Shown here: positions 45,310 through 60,352 of the stretch, piece by piece
Layout of the letters: each line of letters starts with the position of its first letter
How positions within the stretch are numbered: the first letter of the stretch is position 1
Assembly: GCF_037975245.1 (NCBI RefSeq)
Contig: NC_092574.1
Coordinates: 20,449,713 to 20,513,712 of the forward strand
Direction of reading: 5' to 3'
From: Apostichopus japonicus
Lineage: Eukaryota > Echinodermata > Holothuroidea > Aspidochirotida > Stichopodidae
Length of the DNA stretch: 64,000 nucleotides
Position numbers and translations under genes: made by a program
The notes under the pieces: generated by a model
Told to the model about the DNA's origin: nothing
Database searches by the model: none
What the model saw: only the letters and a program-made list of their open reading frames with translations

Positions 45310-47690
45310 GCAATCTACCTACAATAATCACATATCATATCATATTTGTCTGTTATTCTATTGCTGTGGGTTTTCATTGGCTTCTGGCAGTCGACTGATC
45401 TTTAAAACAATTCCGATCAACTGGTTAGTTAGAACTTTTAAGATGGGCGGAGGGAACTCGTTTTTGCTCTGTGTGTGTGGGGGGGGGAGGGTGGGTAGGT
45501 GAGGGGGGGTGGTGGCGGAGGGGAGGACCACATTCAGAAATAGAAGGTACAGTATTACTGCGTATATGAGCCAACATGATGGCATACGTTTTGCGAAGGA
45601 TAATGACATGCGCAGGATTTCTAAGGTAGGGGATTGGAAGGGGTCAGGGTGGATTGTGCAAATTCAAAGTTCCTCGGCCGATTTAGGTAGGGCATGAACC
45701 TTCTTGGAGAATCTAGATGCATGTCAAGGATTTTATTAGGAAGGTGTGAGGTCTTTCTTTTTTTCAGATTAATAATGAGAAATTTCAAGAGGAAATTTTG
45801 AAATAAAATTTTCTAGAATGTTGACACAAATAGAAATTATGAAATATCCTTGCACGGACCACCGCCTTAGCTTATTCGGTTTCTCCTTGAAAGAACTGCT
45901 AGCGGTTGAAATTCCAGTCAATTTTGGTGTACCTAATGTGGAACAGGGCTTAAGGTAACTACTATTTTAGGGTGAAATGAGTAACTGACACTGTCAATTT
46001 TTATGTAACGTTACAAAGTGCTTGAAGTTGAAAATGAAGTTATAGCACTATATATATATGAAAACTATTCCAACCAGCATGTCAATGACCGTCCAGAGGG
46101 AAAACAAAACCCTTCTCCATTCGCAAAGAAATATGCGAATAAGATTATACTAATCCTCTGGTGATTCTTAATTTCGAAACGTCCATTGACGAAGTTAACG
46201 TCACCCTCCCTATACAACGAGAACTTATAGATTACATATTTCATGCTAACACCAGAACCTAGATTTGCCTGTGGATCTATACTGCACAATTCTATATGTA
46301 TAATCTCTCACATAGCAACTCCCATTAGACTCCATTCATCCGTTTCATTTGATCTGCTCGATTGACTTTACTAATTATATCCCAAAGCGAAAGGTTTGCG
46401 TGAAAGCAGAAATGATTTTTTTTTTTTGGTAGGGGGGATTTGCAGAATCAGTTATTCCAGAGTGCAGTCACCTAGGTAATTGAACCACTTACAACGGTTA
46501 GATCTTCATTTTAATGGAATTTGCATTGACTGTAATTCCGACGGTTTTAAATTCACCGGGAAAAAATTCATATGTATGAAAGTTAACTCTGTCATATCTG
46601 TTTCCAAGCGATACTACTATAGGTTCATGGAAATCATCAATTTTGTGACAGCTTTAATCAAAATGTTTCAAGCGTAGACGATGAAAGATGTATATAACCA
46701 CAAATGTGTGGGAAGAGCTGGTGAGTGGAGAAGCGTGAGCGTGTTTAACGTCATGGAGGGCGTCACTAAAATAAAAAACAATCCCGCTCTATGTATGTCG
46801 CTGAAATGTTTCATTTACCACCAGCATGCCCACGCAAACAATTAAATGCGTCCATATACTGGTCGCATCATGTTTTTTTTTGCCCAATAGAATACGCATT
46901 GACATGGTTTTGAAAGCCTTCTGGTGATGCGCAGAAAACGACGGCCGTAGTTTGCCCGTCTGTAAGAATTTAAAGGATGGCTTTGAGTTAGACTCCATGT
47001 CCATCAGACTATCCCTCACACCCACCCTAACCCCACCACATCCCACTTTTAGAAGCAAATCCCACTCCCCCTTGGTCATGTTAGCTCTGTTTTCCTCATA
47101 GGATGGAACGTGGTTGAGGTATTGCTAATGGTTTGTTAAGCGCATTGCCGCAAATAAAATAATAAATTAAACCCTCGAAAATGAGCCTGTTCCATCTGAT
47201 AGCAATGGTCTAAGTTTGATGATTTTTTTATATTTTTTTTAAAGGAACTTCGTCAAGAGTCGAACTACCGGCTTAATCGTTTTTACTTTGTTTAGATGTT
47301 AAATTTGAAAATTCTGGATTTGATTTTGGTTGAAATGTGTGGACGATCGCAAAAGTGTATTAACTATTCCACACAGGGATCGACTAGACACAAAGTAGCT
47401 CCTTCTTCTTTATCTTCTTTTTTGTTATTCCTTCTTGTTTTCTTAATCGACCACGAATGTGCGGAGTAGCCCCGCAGGGGCTTATGGATTAACACTTTCA
47501 CGTCGGGTGGCTTCCAATTCAACATCGTAAATCAAATTTGAAATCTTTTGAATTTAGAAAGTCATTCATATGGGCAGGGGGTGTGGGAACCCGTAGATTG
47601 CTCTTGGAGGAAAACCCACCTTACAATGACCCAGCCGATATTTACAGTCAAATTGCGATCAAAATTTCGCCGTAACCACTCATCATATTG
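45310..47690. other. no gene seen
   Basis: There are G-runs near 45480-45520, T-runs and several short open frames without motifs or splice context. I found nothing to annotate. Confidence 0.4.
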
Positions 47691-50730
<3,040 letters not shown>

Positions 50731-50734
50731 CATT

Positions 50735-51370
50735 GCCGCCTTCCTTTCCTTGTCACCATTGCCACCACTTCCGAAATTGCCACCATTGCCACCGTTGTCA
50801 TCATTGCCACCATTGCCACCCGTGTCGAAATCTTTACCATCGTTACAACTGTCATCATAAGTTAAATTTGAGATCATTTCCAGGGTGGCCATCATCGTTA
50901 AAGATGTCACTAATGTTAATTTTATCTATATTATATTATATATTATAACACCGTTGTCACTTCTATCACTGTTGCCACCATGTCATCAATGTCACCATTG
51001 TCAACATTGTCACCATTGCCATTATTTTCAATATTGCCACCATTGTCACTGTTGCCACCATTGCCATTATGTCATCATTGCCACCATTGTCAATGTTGCC
51101 ACCATTTGCTCCGTGTTAACATTCTCACCATTGTCATCATTGTCACCATTGCCACTATTTCTTCCATTGCCACTATTCTCACTATTGTCATCATTATCAC
51201 CATTGCCATCATTGTCACCATTGCCACTATTGTCAATATTACCACCATTTCATCGTGCCACCATTTCACTCTTGCCACCATTTTCTCCGTTTCCACCCAT
51301 GGCCACCATTGTCACTCTTACCACCGTTTCACTGTTGCCACGATTGTCAATATTGCCACCATTGTCCTAA
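50735..51370. repeat. imperfect TTGCCACCA / TTGTCACCA minisatellite
   Basis: Nine- to twelve-base units (attgccaccattgtcaccat and variants with cattatt) continue for about 630 bp with a break near 50830-50950. Triplet periodicity keeps several frames open; these are artefacts. Confidence 0.85.
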
Positions 51371-53777
51371 CTGTGTTAAATTTTAATCAATTTCAGTGAA
51401 GCATCACTTACACGATACCTTGATTTCATTTTAATATGATTATAAATACAATCACCGTCAACCTACTCACCTTAATTAATTAAATTACAGACTCTATCGG
51501 TTTTCATATGTTACTTAATACACACTATACCCATATATAGAGCTATCCGGCGTCTCTTTCATGGTGTACCATGCAGTCAACGGTCTGTTACCTTTCACGT
51601 GAAATTTTATAAACCGTCCAGGTCCTTTTTCTTTTTCGAAGTCCCTAGATATCTTACTTATGTCACTTGCATCTAGGACTTTCATTGTTACATAAAATAT
51701 TGGGGATATATGCATCACTCATCAAATTTAAAAATAAAAATTATCACCTTGACTCATTCAACAAACCCATTTTCTTGATACCTAATTATATACTAGCTAG
51801 ATTAAACAACTCCTCTTCGGTTTATATTAATTAGTTCTCTTATATCTTGTATAACATCTTAGGGTTGTTACTTTTGTCACCCAAACCAGCATCATCCCAT
51901 AGGGACCGGTATTAACATTCCAGTTAATATCCCCTGTCTGATAACGTGTCAATGATTAGGGTCAATGGCCGTTAGTTACCTGACCTCTGTTTAGCACAAG
52001 ATTGTGCGTGGGTATTTCATTTTTTTTTTTAAATATTATTATTAGTATTATTATTATATGCACCATCGACTCAATCGCTAAGTATATATGGAATGTACCG
52101 TGTTCATGTAGTATAGTGTGTTCTTCGTTGGATATTAAAGTATATGCAGTTTAATTTGTCAATGTCGGAATCATCGAAACCAGATATTAAACAAATAGAA
52201 CTAGAAAGATTTATTTTTTTGGCTAACTCGATACAAATTGAGAAAAGCTTTTACAGATACGTTTTCGTTCGGCTTTGTATCCTTGTAAGATTTGAATCGA
52301 GCAAAAACAAAAGATATGTTTAAATATGAAAGTTGATGAATTACTGATAACATAACTATGATCATGATGATCTCTTTTGTGTTTTACCTAACGTCGTCAT
52401 CATGTTTATTGGATCTACTGCTATCATCTTAAAGAGAAAAATATTATTCCACTCTATTAACTTGAAACTCCAATCACTACATCTTGTTTCCTAAACTCGA
52501 GATATGGTAGATTGAATGTAACCGATTTAAAGATGGTAATATGTGGAAATATTATTTTCCTCTTTACATAAGTGAGTTAAATATTATAAATAAATACCAA
52601 AACATTTCATCAGCTGATTTGCGGTTCCTACATCATTGACTTTGCTGTTGCTAGATGCCTTTGTCAAAATATCACAAAATTTAACAAATTCATATCTTTG
52701 CAATACAAAACGCATATGAATATGTGGTATTGAATTAATATAAAGATGCAGAAAATTTCCAGCATGGTTTTTGTTACGTAATCAACATAAAGCACAGGAA
52801 TATCCTGATTTTTTTTTTTCATGCTGGTATCAAATACGTTCAATTAAGGATTGAACACGACATGTTAATTTAGGCCACAAAATAACCAGAAGCAGCAAAT
52901 GAAAGTAGGCGTATAATTCAACAACAGGCAAATGGATATAAAACATTACATTTGATTGGTGGATATAAAAGTGTCTGTTTTGAATTACATGGTTCCTATC
53001 TCGTTGATTAGGTGCTGGTAAATTGGGAAGAATAGGATAACCGCATCATGCCTTAGTTAGATTGAAGGGCGGTATAAAATATTCTTGGGTATTACATAGC
53101 GTGGTCAGGTTGACGCAACATTAAGATTAAACCAATCTTACTGCAAAGATAAAATATAGTTCCAAAGTTTTATATCTCAGCTTCGGAAGGAGATTTCAAG
53201 ATCAGAGTTGGACCATGGAAGTATTACGGTAACATATTTCAATGATTTGACCAAACATGGCTGTGGCTTATGTACCTTTGATATTCATTTAAGACGAAAT
53301 TCTGGCGAATTATTTTCAGTATACGTAACTGAAAAGTGAAACAACTTCACCCTTATCATTGCAGGCTCAGGCAGTGTGTTGACGTTCTTATGGAAAGTTT
53401 ATTTTGTTGTTACTTATCTGATTAGTTTGTTAACTTCAAACTGACAGATTTAAGGACAGTGTATAAACAAACATCTTAAACAACCACACTTCACTTAACC
53501 TGAGACTTTTTACCCTCAATCACCTCTCGTTCTGTTTATCTGCAATAAAATCTAACGTTGACAGCCATTAGCTGTGGTCTAAATCAGTATACTATACGGG
53601 GCTTCTAAGCCAACTCGATGGAAAAGATTCTGTAAGGTTGTTTCCTTCTTCTGTTTCTTTGTAATAATTATGCATGGAAGTGTTAAAGGCTATTTCAGTT
53701 GACAAGATTATTCAGAGAGAATTCTTGTATATTCACTCGAATTACACATGTTCACACGATGAAGCGTCTCTAGAACG

Positions 53778-53778
<1 letters not shown>
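51371..53778. other. no gene supported; interspersed repeat inside
   Basis: A - strand frame at 51515-51718 (SRDFEKEKGPGRFIKFHVKG) has a possible AAAG|gtaaca donor after HVK, but no family is recognised and no partner exon was found. The repeat at 52480-52812 is listed separately. Confidence 0.35.
52480..52812. repeat. interspersed repeat copy 3
   Basis: It shares aaactcgagatatggtagat, tgaatgtaaccgattt, ctgttgctagatgcctttgt and ccagcatggttttt with the copies at 31373 and 42465. It ends caggaatatcctgattt, so the terminal word is decayed. Confidence 0.5.
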
Positions 53779-53779
<1 letters not shown>

Positions 53780-53823
<44 letters not shown>

Positions 53824-53834
53824 CATCGGACTTC

Positions 53835-53886
<52 letters not shown>
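53780..53886. repeat. (TA)n microsatellite split by an 18-bp word
   Basis: ta repeat at 53780-53820, then gggcatcggacttctaaa, then ta repeat to 53886. The 18-bp word is the left end of the element below. Confidence 0.9.
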
Positions 53887-53897
<11 letters not shown>

Positions 53898-55195
53898 CAT
53901 CATGTATAAACGTTCTAATAATCAGTTTCAGTAACGTGATCACCTGATCGAGTAGACGTTTCAAATGTGAAACGTACGAGAATGTCCCTCTTGAATTCCT
54001 TTTCTCTCTGCCTCTCAGGAAAGATTTAAATGATACATCTATAGAAGATGAACCATATATACGTTGAAGCACCAAACTAATTATCCTGCTATCCCAGTCG
54101 ACTCGTGATCAGGTTCTGGTCTCAAGGGCGCATGCTGTTACTTCCTCGCAAATACCGCACAATCTAGCACGCTATCTGATTTATTTTTAACGCTTCATTT
54201 TCTTACCCGCGGAGAAATTCTTGGAACTGTTGAGGCTGTAAGTATTCGTCTATATACTAAAATAGATTATATCCAAGGAAGTGGACCCTTGGAAAATTGG
54301 CCTTCGGAAGCGTCTCGCTGATTATGTTGTTGATCTCATATAAAGGTTACGCGTAACACGTATCGCGTTCGAAACGGTGACCACTTCACATGCACGTCAA
54401 TCTTATCATCTTCATCATTCCCAAACATTTAGCGAGTATTTTAGTTTTGGTACAAGTATAGCCCTATATTTTCAGGAGGAACTTAACCGGACAATTATGA
54501 AGATACATTTGAAAAAAGCAGACACAGGAAAGACAAGTGTTGTACTCAGATGTATAAGTATTTATAAAATCCGATTAGTTCGTTTCGCAGAAAGGGTTTC
54601 GTACACTGCAAAACGATACAAGACAACAACAACAACAACTAAAAAGCCATGTAAATTACATTGCTCTTGAAGAAATCATACTAAATTAAACTAAACGTGT
54701 GCTAGATACTTGAAATTGGTTAAACTACCTGCAGGCGCGTAGCGAGGAATTTGCCAAGGGAGGGGCGAAGCTTGTTGGCAAACTATCTAAGCGTAGCGCC
54801 ACCATAAGTTGACGCGAAGCGTACCATGAGTTGGCGCGAAGCGTACAATAACATTTTGGCTGAAAATGCCTCCCAGATCGCTGGAAATGGCACTTCCCAG
54901 ACCTTGTAAGTTACATCTAAGCATTTTCTATTTTGAAATTACTGGCGATATCATAAAAACATACAAAAAATATGCTCAAGGGGGGCGGTCTCCCCCTTCG
55001 CCCCCCCCCCTTGGCTACGCGCCTGACTACCTGATGTTAGTCAAACTATAGTGTCATCGTGAAATTTGTTGTTTTATGCATCATAAGTTTATTCACGGCG
55101 TCAAAATTGTGGCAAAAAGGGAAATTTAATATAAGATCACAAGGTGAGTAAGCAGGTGTCCAAGTTTAAAAAATAACTTTAGAAGTCCGATGCCC
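53821..55195. mobile_element. TA-flanked inverted-repeat element, about 1.4 kb
   Basis: gggcatcggacttctaaa at 53821-53838 and its exact reverse complement at 55178-55195 are both bordered outside by TA. This fits a TA-duplicating DNA transposon inserted into a TA microsatellite. No transposase frame was recognised inside. A separate hAT-like MITE lies within it. It could also be two chance-related MITE ends, though 18 exact bases makes that unlikely. Confidence 0.6.
54732..55025. mobile_element. hAT-like MITE with perfect 8-bp TSD
   Basis: The ends caggcgcgtagc and gctacgcgcctg are exact inverted repeats, flanked by actacctg at 54724-54731 and 55026-55033. It is 294 bp. It contains gcgtagcgccaccataagtt and gcctcccagatcgctggaaa, shared with the elements at 10277-11493. 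Confidence 0.88.
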
Positions 55196-56091
55196 TATAT
55201 GTATACACTTACCTTAGATATAGATAAATAGAATACGGTATTTGTATAGCCTACCATACCTTTTCTCTATGCCGAGATGACATAGACATACAAAAGTAGA
55301 TTGGTGAGAAACAAGCAAATACGAACAAGACAGAAACTTACATATTTACGTTATCATTACAAACAGCAACGCGTTTAGGAAACAATATGTGCTTTTAGGT
55401 GTTTATACAAATAAAGTACATGATATGTACACTTCATTCATAACAGTAAATGCGAAATATGTTTGAAAACAAAACTTGAGAACCTTTAGGTCTGGTTACA
55501 TGGACGGTATAGTGTGATAATGTGTATTCTATAACTCTTAATTCTTGTTTGCGGATAGATGAGTGTCGTGTACGCAGTCTAACTTATACACCAGAGTATA
55601 GGCTAGTCACATAACGTTGCCTAACAAGGGGTCAAGGGGTGTCTAAATGAAAGATTTAGTAAAGAAAGCAATGTTTCTCATGTTCTGCTTGTGCCCATAT
55701 CATTTCCTATTTAACATAGAGAAAGTTATAGGCCCAGTCACGTAAGCACACACCTATGATATACGAACGGGGGGGGGGGGGGGGATTTGTATGTTCAGAA
55801 CCACGGCTCCAAGATAATGTGACGTCATATTTCGGGACACTAGACCCAATGCTTACATTCTAAGCACGTATTTCTCACTTTCGGTTGTCAACATTTCGGT
55901 TCCAGTTCTTCCAATCACAATGATTAACTTTCTATAGTAAATATTATACTATAAGTTATAACTACCTTTTAATACATGAATGTCCTCGGCTCATCTATTC
56001 AAACATAGTTTGTTGAACTTAACACTGAACATTTGCTTCAAAGCATACTTGATCAGCACACATAATCGGACATAATCAGCACACATAATTA
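55196..56091. other. no gene seen
   Basis: AT-rich sequence with a G-run near 55768. No coding or repeat structure was recognised. Confidence 0.4.
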
Positions 56092-56335
56092 GGCGGAGTG
56101 TATAGCCTAGTGGTTAACGCCGGCGTCTCCCAGTCATGAGATCCCCGGTTCGATTCCCCGCCGACAGCAATGTGTGTCGTCTGGCAAGGGTGTTGTTCAA
56201 TAACAACTTCCCGACATGGACGTTAAATGGATGTGTGCCGAGAAATTGGCTTCGGTCAGCTTGCGAGTCTATAAGCCTCCATGGCTTCTTTCGCGAGTTC
56301 CTGCTTGCGGGAAGATCACATATACATACATAATC
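56092..56335 (+). mobile_element. tRNA-derived SINE
   Basis: The head is tRNA-like: ggcgg at the start pairs with ccgcc, box A is tagcctagtggttaacgcc (56103-56121) and box B is ggttcgattcc (56147-56157). A tRNA-unrelated body follows (tgtgtgtcgtctggcaaggg, cttcccgacatggacgttaa). Because the body continues and a clean anticodon arm is not evident, I call it a SINE rather than a tRNA gene. It differs from the SINE at 2481. Confidence 0.75.
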
Positions 56336-56399
56336 GATATCGATTATATTATATCGATATTGTCATCGTCATACTCATACTTATCGTCATTGGCATTAT

Positions 56400-56735
56400 C
56401 ACTGTCAACGTCGTCGCCGTCGCCATCGCCATCGCCGTCGCCGTCGCCGTCGCCATCAGTCCCATTGCCATTCTATTTGTCGTCGTCGTACTCATCGCCA
56501 TCCGCATCGCCAGCAATCCAATCGCCGTCGCCATCGGCATCGGCATCGTCATCGCCGTAATCATCGCCATCACCATCGGCATCGACATCGCCGTACTCAT
56601 CGCCATCGCCATCAATCCCATCGCCATCGCAATCGCAATCAGTCCCATTACCTTTCTATTTTTCGTCGTCATAATCATCGCCATGGTCATCGTCATGGTC
56701 CGTCGCCATCGTCATGGTCATGGTCATCACCCTCG
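56400..56735. repeat. imperfect (ATCGCC/GTCGCC)n hexanucleotide repeat
   Basis: Runs of atcgcc, gtcgcc, atcggc and atcgtc continue for about 335 bp directly after the SINE. Open frames reading IAIAIAV or SPSPSPS are artefacts. Confidence 0.85.
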
Positions 56736-56749
56736 GTCATCATTATCAA

Positions 56750-59700
56750 TGTTGATCATGTTTGATTACGTTTACTTTATTATCTATATATGTTTTAACA
56801 CGAAGCATGAGGAAAGCGTATAACGAGTTATGCACTGAAATCCGCAAACAACTCCCATACACGGCTACTGTATACTAACATGTAAACTACTGTTCAAAAT
56901 TGTAAAAAGAAAAAAGTTGCATAAACTCTTTGTAGATAACAAGATTTCTTTTCATTTATTAATTTGTGTTAATTGTTTATTTCCAGACTCTGCCAATTTA
57001 TTTGTCTGTTTATTTTCTGTTATACAAACAACCGACTGTTTTAAAGTTTATTTAAACATATCAAGAAAAACACGGCCCAAAATAAGAATTGCGAAAGATT
57101 TGTCAGGAAACACTTGTAACAGCTGTCTGACAAAAAAGATGCATAAACTAGACCATACCAATCAAATCAAATGCAATGACCATGGATCGGGACTTGATTT
57201 TTTTTTATCACTTCTTTTTAAAGTTTTTTTTCTTAGTAAGTTCTAGTCTTCGTTACACGCTGTTCATGCATACATCTGGCGTCGACACGACGCCAGTGTT
57301 TGAAGCTGAAGAACTGGCTCGCATATGAGTAGTCACATATCATTTACACACCATTACCGACACGAATCGACTGAAATGTTACAGGGATGAAATGATGCAA
57401 TTTTCTCGTATTTACACCTAGAGGTTAAAGCTGCACTATAAGGTTCCTTAAATCTGCCACATTCTTTTGGTGGTATACTCTTCTCGATTTTAGAGGAAGT
57501 ATAAGGTACATGAAAACATAACCTGTCATTTTATTTTTATTTGTCCTTCAAATTATGAAATTAGGTACTAAAAGAAACGATTAAAAGTTGTCAAAGATTA
57601 CGTGGGTACACGATTTTCCCATTTCTTGCTTATTTGTATTTCTCTAAGCGATGTACGTAACTAGCAAACACTGGATTCACCTAAATGCTGGTACCCTGCA
57701 CAAAGATGCCGTATTATGGGTGACGGGGGGGGGTGTCAAACTACGTGCGATATTGTGAGGATTGGTCAAAGTGACGCAAAGCTATATACTCCAACTAAAA
57801 TTGTAGTTTTGTTTTAGACTTTTTCATCTGATCATGGTAGACTAAAGTCCTTGCATAATTTGTTTATTAAATGTCCTAAAAAAAAGTACAAAAGGATTTT
57901 CAAAAGAAATAAATAAAAATTAAAATAGCAATTAAAAAGGTATTCGTCTCGATTTATTTGTTCCTACACGCAGCGGATTGATATAGACAAGCATATCAAC
58001 CCAGAGGGTACAGCCATTATATATAGAGGTGTTTGCAGGCAACTCGCCTCAATCAAATCTATTCTGAAAATGCAGCTTACGTTACCGGTAATGCATGCGA
58101 AAACTGTTTTTACCGACAAGACAGTATATTATACAGGCCTATGCCGATACAGATGTGGTGATTTCTATGGAAACTCCCTGTTAAGAATGTCTGGATTGTA
58201 AAATGACCGAGAATTACCTTTAGAGACCCATTCTCTCCCCTCTTTTCCAAAACATAAAAAAAAAGAAAAATCCAACCTTTTTGTCTTTCAGATGTGTAAT
58301 CCATTTTAATTTAAAACTTGAAGAACATAAAAGGATGAATTTTAGGCAGAATTTTAGTCTTTATATTTCGTAATCTAAGGAAAATAAAACAGTAAGAAAA
58401 GTCAGTGCTGTTTCTATCGCCATACCGGCGTTTCAAGATATTAATATGCTAAACCTCCGGAACGATCAGTTAAGTTTAAATAAGTTGCCTATGGATGCCA
58501 GGTACTCAATGTAAGCCTATACATGTTAATATTAATCCATTTTGTTAAAAAATCTATATAATACGTCAACCATACACAGCATGTTCTTTTCCAAGCTTGG
58601 TTGACATTCAAAACGCTTTGTCCAAAAAATATTTCTAATGCATTATGAATAATAATTAAATTAAATTAAAAAATATATATATATATAAATAAAATAAAAA
58701 TAATAATTATGAATAATAATTCAAGGGCATTACGATTTATGATTTTATGATTTTTTATTATTATATTTATGATTAGTTTTGTGTTGCATGTTAGAAACTG
58801 ACCTAATGGCCTGTTGCTTAGAGAGTATTCAATCTATAGCTACTTTTTAGTGATGTCCATCATTCCTCAAAGTTTAAAGATGTTGTAGAAATCACATCCT
58901 GGCTAACAGGGATAAACAGTGTTCATTGAAGGTCTGCAAAATATCAACATTTAATTTTGTTTTTCAGGACATCATGTAATGGGAATTTTCTCTAAACTGA
59001 TAGAAACTGTACTTTATGATAAGGCGGGTCCCCCTAAAATTGATACCGATTTGAAAAGTTCCTCGTTCCTGCATGATTTCTAAGGATCGATACATTTAGC
59101 TAGTGAATTGATGATTTATGGAACAGGGCTGAAAATAAAAGCCAAGGGATTTGTGTCAGAAAAATGAACTTTTATTACAATTGGGAGTTAATATACATAA
59201 TATTGATTACGTAAATGCAAATAGAGAAAGTTCGTTTAGAAAAAGAAAATGGCAACAGGCGTCAAATCGTACAGCCAGTTCATGAATTTTGAAACTGTAT
59301 ACCACCGAATCTCCTCGTCATAAAATTGCAAGGGAGCGCTGCAATATCCCCCACAGGGAAAGAAGAAAAAAGCTCATCATAATCTTCGACGTTTTGAAGT
59401 TATCAGAGGAGGGGAGAGAATATTCACAGGAATTCAACAGTATGTTGAAATCAATCGATACATCACTATCAATTACGGTATACGTTATTTCATTGTATTC
59501 CATAAACCGCAGTCAAGGTGTTAGGGAGAAACATAGCTTTTTGAGTAGTAACATGTTCTCCATTCTGATTAAACCCTGTCGTAGACATATTTATTGGCTA
59601 ACCCTCCTATAGTCGTGGGTGCAGGACCTTTAAAAGGAAGATTGTGGCCCTGGTGCACGTTGAAGCCAACTCACAATGGGGTGGGTGGATGGGAGGGGGG

Positions 59701-60290
59701 GGGGGTGTCTGGTCATTAATTTTAGAAGTGAAATGGTGCATTCTGTGGCATAAGTATAGGCTATAAGTTAGGTCTATATATACGCATTTGTGCTAATAAC
59801 TGTTGTTTTGTGTGGGTTGGAAAGGCGAGGGACGGGGGTGTACGTTCCCACACCCCTAGGTCCGAGCCTGCTCACATATTTCAAGGTAATAGTTTGTTGC
59901 TTGAAAAACAATAATTTTCAATGATTAATATTCCTCGAAAGGTAGTTTTCATATATATTTTTATGTTGCAATGTGTATGATAAAGATCAATGCTTATATA
60001 CCTTTGGACAAATGCAAAAATTGAAGGCCATTTATTCTCACCTCTCCGCTTAATTTGACCTGTAATTACCATTTCGGTTATAATCATCAAAATAAGAAGA
60101 AAAAAGCAAAAAAGGCAAAAAAGAAAAGTAAAGTAATTGTTACAATACAACAGCTACTGATTGACCTGATTAATGCTAGCAGAGTCTGTTGTTTTGATTT
60201 TTTGTACTTTATTTCTTCCAGATTAATGATTAAAATTAATTTTGAGAAGATTAAAAATACGTTAAAGAATTTACATTTATATCAATATAT
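56750..60290. other. no gene seen
   Basis: AT-rich DNA. Open frames of 60-110 codons (for example 56917-57246 and 59289-59612, +) have no recognisable motif and no splice support. A (ta)n stretch lies near 58674-58686 and G-runs near 57725 and 59694. Confidence 0.4.
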
Positions 60291-60297
60291 TTGCTGT

Positions 60298-60352
60298 ACG
60301 AATAGTAGATCACGTGACTACACCACGAATAGTAGATCACGTGACTATACCA
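60298..60352. repeat. tandem duplication of a CACGTG-containing 27-bp unit
   Basis: acgaatagtagatcacgtga followed by ctacacc occurs twice in a row. Each copy holds the palindromic E-box cacgtg. Confidence 0.7.

Noticed and set aside
56092-56163. Functional tRNA gene
   Set aside because: Boxes A and B are good, but the anticodon arm is irregular and a SINE body follows, so a tRNA-derived SINE is the better call.
56216-56823. 180-codon hydrophobic IAIAV frame resembling a membrane protein
   Set aside because: Hexanucleotide repeat ATCGCC/GTCGCC gives alternating Ile, Ala and Val; not a gene.
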